Of a DNA stretch of 41,855 bases, positions 38,366 to 41,855 are shown in pieces; the stretch's first letter is position 1, and every line of letters starts with the position of its first letter. Below the pieces are notes generated by a model. That model ran no database searches. It saw nothing but the letters and a program-made list of their open reading frames with translations, and had not been told where the DNA came from. The position numbers and the translations under genes are program-made. The stretch is from Candidatus Falkowiibacteriota bacterium (lineage in GTDB: Bacteria; Patescibacteriota; Patescibacteriia; Patescibacteriales; VMTK01): positions 1-41,855 of the forward strand of contig VMTK01000062.1 of assembly GCA_013791585.1 (NCBI GenBank), in the 5' to 3' direction.

Positions 38366-39208
38366 TTACCTCCGTTTTTTACCGCGGCGCTTTATTATTA
38401 ACTTATCCGACTTCCTATCTTTCTTTCTTGTTTTAACCCCCAAGGCCGGCCTGCCCCATTTGGTTTTAGGCGCCTTTAGCCCGATTGGCTGGTTTCCTTC
38501 TCCTCCGCCATGCGGATGATCGTTCGGATTCATTGCCTTGCCCCTTACAGTCGGCTTGATTCCCAAATGCCTTGTTCTGCCCGCTTTTCCTAATTTTATA
38601 TGCCGCTTGTCAGGATTGCTTGATCTGCCGACAACGCATAAACACTCTTTCTTAATCAATCTTATTTCTCCGGAAGGCATTTTTATCTGCGCATACTTTC
38701 CTTCAACGCCCATAACATGGACTTCATTGCCTGCTCCGCGCGCGATTTTTCCTCCTTGGCCCGGCTCTAATTCTATATTGTACACTGAAATGCCGGCTGG
38801 AATATATTTAATAAGCATTGCGTTGCCTATTTTCACTTCAATTTGCTTCTTGGAGCTGATAACTTGCGAACCGACTTTTAATCCAATCGGCGCGACAATA
38901 TATCGTTTTTCCCCATCCGCGTAATTAAGCAAGGCGATTCTGGCTCCTCTGTTAGGATCATATTCAATAGACGCGGCTTTAGCCGGAATATCAAATTTAT
39001 CTCTTTTAAAATCAATAATCCTTATATTCCTCTTGGCTCCGCCGCCTCTGTGCCTGATCGTTATCTTGCCTCTTGAGTTTCTGCCGCCTTGTCTTTTCTT
39101 TGCCACTGTCAAACTCTTTTCTGATTTTGTCTTGGTGATATCCGCAAAATCGTCAAAACTGGCTCCGCGCCGTCCCGGTGTCGTTGGTTTTACTTTTATA
39201 ATACCCAT
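38366..39208 (-). CDS. rplB: Ribosomal protein L2
   Basis: 280 residues, normal size. KQGGRNSRGKITIRHRGGG, FDIPAKAASIEYDPNRGARI and the peptidyl-transferase-proximal TVRGKAMNPNDHPHGGGEGN then QPIGLKAPKTKWGRPALG are intact. Confidence 0.98.
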   Translation of the reverse strand: MGIIKVKPTTPGRRGASFDDFADITKTKSEKSLTVAKKRQGGRNSRGKITIRHRGGGAKRNIRIIDFKRDKFDIPAKAASIEYDPNRGARIALLNYADGEKRYIVAPIGLKVGSQVISSKKQIEVKIGNAMLIKYIPAGISVYNIELEPGQGGKIARGAGNEVHVMGVEGKYAQIKMPSGEIRLIKKECLCVVGRSSNPDKRHIKLGKAGRTRHLGIKPTVRGKAMNPNDHPHGGGEGNQPIGLKAPKTKWGRPALGVKTRKKDRKSDKLIIKRRGKKRR

Positions 39209-39274
39209 ATTATTTTAAAATTCTAAACTCTAAATTATAAATCCTAAACAAATCACAAATTCTAAATAACAAAT

Positions 39275-39634
39275 CTATTTTTTATCTTTATCCCCTTTTA
39301 ACGCATTTTCAATCATTGCGCCGAACATTTTCATTAATTCTGTTGATTCTTGGATTAAATATTGCTGCTCGTTTATCATTCCTGCTTCAACTAATTTTAA
39401 CCAATATCTGCTTTCCTTGGATTCCTTTTTACAAATTTTTGCCCGCATAATAAAATCCTTTTTAGAAAGTGATTCATTGGCTTCAATGTAATTGGCGCCA
39501 ACCGAACCTGATGATCTTATTAGTTGTTTCCCATATTCAATGTTAGATATTGTTCTTGGAATTTTTTTAACAAAATCTCTGCATCTTTTAGCAAATTCAA
39601 ACGTTCTATCTTCTAAGTCATATTGCTTAACCAT
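39275..39634 (-). CDS. Four-helix-bundle (S23/IVP) protein between rplW and rplB
   Basis: 119 residues. The pattern LEDRTFEFAKRCRDFVKKIP, then QLIRSSGSVGANYIEANESL and RAKICKKESKESRYWLKLVE is the PF05635 four-helix bundle, first known from open frames in 23S rRNA intervening sequences. The biochemical role is unknown. It interrupts a gene order (L23-L2) that is nearly universal, so it is probably a recent insertion. Word repeats AAATTCTAAACTC flank it on both sides (39215-39270 and 39645-39715). Confidence 0.9.
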   Translation of the reverse strand: MVKQYDLEDRTFEFAKRCRDFVKKIPRTISNIEYGKQLIRSSGSVGANYIEANESLSKKDFIMRAKICKKESKESRYWLKLVEAGMINEQQYLIQESTELMKMFGAMIENALKGDKDKK

Positions 39635-39644
39635 ACTTGTTTAT

Positions 39645-39715
39645 ATTAATGAAATTTTAGGATTTGAAATTTAGGATTTGTTTAGAGTTTAGTATTTCGA
39701 ATTTAGTATTTCTCG
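39645..39715. repeat. Word repeat (TTTAGGATTTGAAATTTAGG) upstream of the IVP gene
   Basis: Tandem ATTTAGGATTTG and GTTTAGAGTTTAGTATTTCG words. The reverse-complement words, with ATTCTAAACTCTAAATT, lie on the other side of the gene (39215-39270), so the gene is bracketed by an inverted pair. Confidence 0.65.
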
Positions 39716-39716
39716 C

Positions 39717-40199
39717 CTACACGCCTTCATAAACCTTTATTGTCTTGCCTTCCGGCAATTGAATAATCGCTTTTTTCCAGTCTTTTCTCCTGCCTAATGT
39801 CTTGCCGCTTCGTATTTTCTTGCCTTTCATTTTAACTATATTAACGTTTACCGGCTTGATGCCATAGACTTCATTAATGGCTTTTGCTATTTCAATCTTG
39901 TTCGCTTGTGTTGAAACTTCAAATACGTATTTATTTTCAGCGCCCAAATTGGTTGCTTTTTCCGTAATCAGCGGCTTAACTAAAACCTTATACGCATTGC
40001 CGTATTTTTTAATTTTCTTTTTCTCATCGCTTTTTTCCGATTTATCGGTTTTTGCGGTTTTCCGGACTTTTTCAGCTTGGCCCTCTTCATACAGATCTTT
40101 CATACTCTGCTTTTTTTCGTCTTTTTTTTCAATATCAGCCTTAACAGATTTTTCTTCCTGTTTTTTTTCGTCTTTATCTTTTTTGCTAAACCATTTCAT
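39717..40199 (-). CDS. rplW: Ribosomal protein L23 with a charged N-terminal extension
   Basis: 160 residues against about 95 usual. Residues 1-65 are Lys/Glu/Asp-rich and low in complexity (KDKDEKKQEEKSVKADIEKK). The L23 body begins at NAYKVLVKPLITEKATNLGA, then YVFEVSTQANKIEIAKAINE and VYGIKPVNVNIV. L23 forms the docking site for SRP and trigger factor at the tunnel exit; the added tail would sit near there. Confidence 0.95.
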   Translation of the reverse strand: MKWFSKKDKDEKKQEEKSVKADIEKKDEKKQSMKDLYEEGQAEKVRKTAKTDKSEKSDEKKKIKKYGNAYKVLVKPLITEKATNLGAENKYVFEVSTQANKIEIAKAINEVYGIKPVNVNIVKMKGKKIRSGKTLGRRKDWKKAIIQLPEGKTIKVYEGV

Positions 40200-40204
40200 A
40201 AAAT

Positions 40205-40275
40205 TTGTAAAATATGTTATTAGTTAAATTGGTTAAAATAAATTTAACATGTTTAACTAATTTAACTAATAACAA
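40205..40275. repeat. Inverted repeat (GTTATTAGTTAAATTGGTTA)
   Basis: The left arm GTTATTAGTTAAATTGGTTA then AA and the right arm TTTAACTAATTTAACTAATA then AC match at 21 of 22 positions. It lies between rplD and rplW. Confidence 0.9.
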
Positions 40276-40291
40276 AAATCGTTTTAAAACT

Positions 40292-41053
40292 TTATTTATT
40301 ATACTTCGCTTCTAACGCCTTTACAGCATCAACAGTAAGAATAACATTTCTATATTTTAATAAATCCAATAAATTAATATTTTCTAAATTAATAATTTCC
40401 ACTCCCGTTAAATTTCTTCCTGAATACTTAACCTTATCATCCTTTTTATCATTAATCAATAAAACACTGCGTTTAATATTTTTTTTGTTTTCGTGTTTTA
40501 TTGTTTTATTGTTTTCGTGTTTTTGTGCTTTCGTGTTTTCGTGTTTTCGTGCCGCCAAAACATTCTTTTCCAAGCAACTCAGCATTATATTAAACTCCTT
40601 GGTCTTAAACTCCGCCATCTCTAATTTTTCCAAAACAGCCATATTGCCGCTTTCCACCCTGTCGCTCAATGCCATAAACATGGCTTTCTGCCTCATCTTC
40701 TTATTAATATTCTTTTTAAAATTCCTGTCTTTTCTCGGCCCGAATGTAACTCCGCCGCCGATCCAAATAGGAGATCTGGATGAACCAACCCTTGCTCTGC
40801 CCGTGCCTTTCTGCCGCCATGGCTTCTTGCCGCCGCCGCGAACCTCGCCTCTGTCTTTGGTATGCGCTAAAACTTGCCTTTCATTAGACATCTGCGCCAC
40901 CATTGCCTGATGCACCAGCGCTTCGCTCGTTTTCACGCCAAAAACCTTATCGGCTAATTTCATATCACCGACCTGTTCCGCTTTTTGGTTGTAAATTTTA
41001 ACTGCTATTGACCCCGCACCTTTTGAGCGGTTTTGTTTTTCTTCCGTTGCCAT
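40292..41053 (-). CDS. rplD: Ribosomal protein L4 with a repeat-encoded His-Glu-Asn tract
   Basis: 253 residues against about 205 usual. Core L4 features are GEVRGGGKKPWRQKGTGRAR then VGSSRSPIWIGGGVTFGPR (tunnel loop) and SGRNLTGVEIINLENINLLD. Residues about 168-190 read RKHENTKAQKHENNKTIKHE then NKKN and are encoded by GAAAACAC-type units (40485-40553), the same unit as the array between scpA and scpB. The tract precedes the strand SVLLINDKK, so it lies in a surface connection of the fold rather than at an end. Confidence 0.95.
   Translation of the reverse strand: MATEEKQNRSKGAGSIAVKIYNQKAEQVGDMKLADKVFGVKTSEALVHQAMVAQMSNERQVLAHTKDRGEVRGGGKKPWRQKGTGRARVGSSRSPIWIGGGVTFGPRKDRNFKKNINKKMRQKAMFMALSDRVESGNMAVLEKLEMAEFKTKEFNIMLSCLEKNVLAARKHENTKAQKHENNKTIKHENKKNIKRSVLLINDKKDDKVKYSGRNLTGVEIINLENINLLDLLKYRNVILTVDAVKALEAKYNK
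40485..40553. repeat. Coding GTGTTTTC repeat inside rplD
   Basis: Degenerate copies of GTGTTTTC with variants (TTGTTTTA, GTGCTTTC) keep one long open frame in L4. They match the 17-unit array at 11592-11726. Confidence 0.85.
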
Positions 41054-41080
41054 ATTTATACATTTTTTATTTTCAACTCC

Positions 41081-41097
41081 GCTTAAAAGGTGCGGGG
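41081..41097. repeat. 17-base match to 150-166
   Basis: GCTTAAAAGGTGCGGGG occurs here and at 150-166. Here GTTGACATAT follows directly; on the left GATTGACATAT precedes it. It may be a conserved promoter-linked word of two plus-strand genes, or chance. Confidence 0.5.
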
Positions 41098-41098
41098 G

Positions 41099-41127
41099 TT
41101 GACATATCTAATAAATTTTGCTATATT
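41099..41127 (+). promoter_or_regulatory. Near-perfect plus-strand promoter
   Basis: TTGACA (41099-41104), 17-base spacer, TATATT (41122-41127). It points to the small gene at 41220, opposite to the ribosomal operon. Confidence 0.8.
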
Positions 41128-41219
41128 AATTTATTGCTTAAAACTATTTTAATTGGTAAATAATTTAGAGTAATACATTAATGATCTTTTTTTAAAAAAA
41201 GGGAGGGGGGTGGTATAAA

Positions 41220-41459
41220 ATGAAAATTGAGATTAAGACTGAATGTGTAGGAACAAAAACATTTTCTTCACTTTTAAAACTTCTTGAAAGCGAAAGAAAT
41301 TTTATAAAAACTGTAGAGTTGAAAGAAGTCGTCCCATATTCGAGTGGAGAGAATAAGATGCTGTTTGAATTGAAATTAATCTACAATTCGAGCTCCGTAT
41401 CTATTCCCGGAATATCAATAAAAAACCTGTTTAATCTTTTGGGCGTAGATGTCAAATGA
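41220..41459 (+). CDS. Small plus-strand protein (79 aa), unknown
   Basis: ATG 41220 follows GGGAGGGGGG, a strong ribosome site, and a promoter; an intrinsic terminator follows the stop. The product begins with MKIEIKTECVGTKTFSSLLK and has a repeated strand pattern (FELKLIYNSSSVSIPGISIK) ending KNLFNLLGVDVK. There is no signal or membrane segment. No family recognised. It interrupts the ribosomal operon between the putative rplC and rplD, on the opposite strand, as a complete self-contained unit. Confidence 0.75.
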   Translation: MKIEIKTECVGTKTFSSLLKLLESERNFIKTVELKEVVPYSSGENKMLFELKLIYNSSSVSIPGISIKNLFNLLGVDVK

Positions 41460-41482
41460 GAATATAAATGCTTTTTTACTTT

Positions 41483-41538
41483 AAACCAGCACTGCAGTTA
41501 AAACTAAGTTTTAACATTAACTGCTCTGCTGGTTTTTT
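41483..41538 (+). terminator. Terminator of the 79-aa gene
   Basis: AAACCAGCA...TGCTGGTTT with inner GCAGTTAAAAC/GTTTTAAC-TTAACTGC forms a long stem followed by TTTTTT. The minus-strand side (AAAACC start) could also act on the transcript from the right. Confidence 0.75.
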
Positions 41539-41540
41539 GC

Positions 41541-41613
41541 TTTGAACTACAGGAATTATTTTTATAAAAGAATAAAAGGTTTATTCTTTTAAACAAATAA
41601 TTCTTGTAGTTTA
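41541..41613. repeat. Palindromic mobile-like repeat, copy 2 (inverted relative to copy 1)
   Basis: AACTACAGGAATTATTTTTA then TAAAAGAATAAA and TTATTCTTTTAAACAAATAA then TTCTTGTAGTT are inverted arms. Read on the minus strand they match 506-589 on the plus strand, arm for arm. The central spacer is only a few bases here. Confidence 0.75.
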
Positions 41614-41624
41614 ATTTTAATGTT

Positions 41625-41855
41625 CTACTTTTTAACTTCTTCTTTTTTAATTTCTTTAATCTCCCCAACTTTCTCCGCCGCCTCAACCACAACTTTTTCA
41701 ATATTTTCTTCCTTATTTTCGTGTTTTTGTGTTTTCTGTGTTTTTGTGTTTTCAGTGTTTTCGTGTTTTTGTGTTTCCGTGTTTTCGTGTTTCAGTGTTT
41801 TCGTGTTTTCGTGTTTTTGTGTTTTCTGTGTTTTTGTGTTTTCAGTGTTTTCGTG
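41625..41855 (-). CDS. C-terminal part of a ribosomal-operon gene, probably L3, with HEN-T/K repeats
   Basis: The minus strand is open for 76 codons from the right edge to TAG 41625-41627. The first 48 residues are low-complexity (HENTENTKTQKTQKHENTK and variants), encoded by degenerate GAAAACAC/AAAAACAC units. The last 28 are an acidic/basic helix ENIEKVVVEAAEKVGEIKEI then KKEEVKK. The gene order S10-L3-L4 and the habit of long charged tails in this operon make rplC the best guess, but no conserved L3 sequence is inside the window. rplD follows after the plus-strand gene. Confidence 0.6.
   Translation of the reverse strand, partial: HENTENTKTQKTQKHENTKTLKHENTETQKHENTENTKTQKTQKHENKEENIEKVVVEAAEKVGEIKEIKKEEVKK

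Noticed and set aside
41504-41701. A basic 65-codon minus-strand frame
   Set aside because: It overlaps the end of the putative L3 gene in another frame and runs through the palindromic element; the other frame has the repeat-encoded protein tail.
1-41855. Alternative genetic code (TGA as Gly or Trp) as in some CPR lineages
   Set aside because: All conserved genes are complete with standard stops, and TGA ends the gene at 41220-41459 right before a terminator.

Overview
The window looks like a piece of a Candidate Phyla Radiation (Patescibacteria) chromosome, most like the Parcubacteria-side lineages. It is AT-rich and uses the standard code. It carries a nearly complete S10/spc ribosomal protein operon with no L30 gene (rpmD) between S5 and L15, a CPR hallmark. 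It also has a zinc-type S14, a DUF5671 membrane protein, two exported proteins with TasA/camelysin-type signal sequences, and several toxin-antitoxin pairs. I cannot name a genus. Almost every gene is on the minus strand, so transcription runs from high to low coordinates.

Right part (about 28.3-41.9 kb): the tail of a gene that is probably rplC (L3), a small plus-strand gene with its own promoter and terminator, then rplD, rplW, a four-helix-bundle protein, rplB, rpsS, rplV, rpsC, rplP, rpmC, rpsQ, rplN, rplX, rplE, rpsN, rpsH, rplF, rplR, rpsE, rplO, a BrnT/BrnA-like toxin-antitoxin pair, and secY. Middle (about 17.0-28.1 kb): a MacB-type ABC transporter (ATPase with a long duplicated tail, plus permease), a hypothetical protein, a Ca2+/Na+ antiporter, adk, map, ruvX, recO, four very small genes with strong Shine-Dalgarno sites, aspS and a hypothetical gene. 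Left-centre (about 7.3-17.0 kb): the DUF5671 protein, a MNT/HEPN pair, a pyrF-pyrE cluster with a frameshifted pyrE, a YbaK-type deacylase, scpA/scpB, a small multidrug-export-family protein, tpiA, fba, a TPR protein and tRNA-Thr(GGU). Far left (about 0-7.1 kb): a lone DUF4143 ATPase with a consensus promoter, a long gene-free structured stretch that I read as a noncoding RNA locus, a promoter-to-terminator operon of three exported proteins, two TasA-like paralogues, a winged-helix fragment and the C-terminus of an integrase-type transposase.

Two layers of repeats run through the window. First, almost every intergenic gap holds an AT-rich inverted repeat built from its own short repeated word, different in each gap. 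Some of these words supply start codons (recO, ruvX, adk) or stop codons. Second, GC-richer palindromes sit in frame inside conserved genes (aspS, recO, ruvX, map, rplR, probably the rplV tail), resembling the coding palindromic elements of Rickettsia. An 8-base repeat (GTGTTTTC / GAAAACAC) fills the scpA-scpB gap and also encodes His-Glu-Asn-rich tracts inside L4 and in the tail of the putative L3. A third repeat, an 80-95 base palindromic element, occurs near both ends of the window.

The most unusual locus is 5.29-5.80 kb. A near-consensus minus-strand promoter leads into two tandem RNA modules of the same design: a perfect 14-bp outer stem, an internal hairpin and a C/A-rich strand with CCCACC motifs. 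The locus ends in terminator-like sequence, part of which is repeated just downstream of tRNA-Thr.
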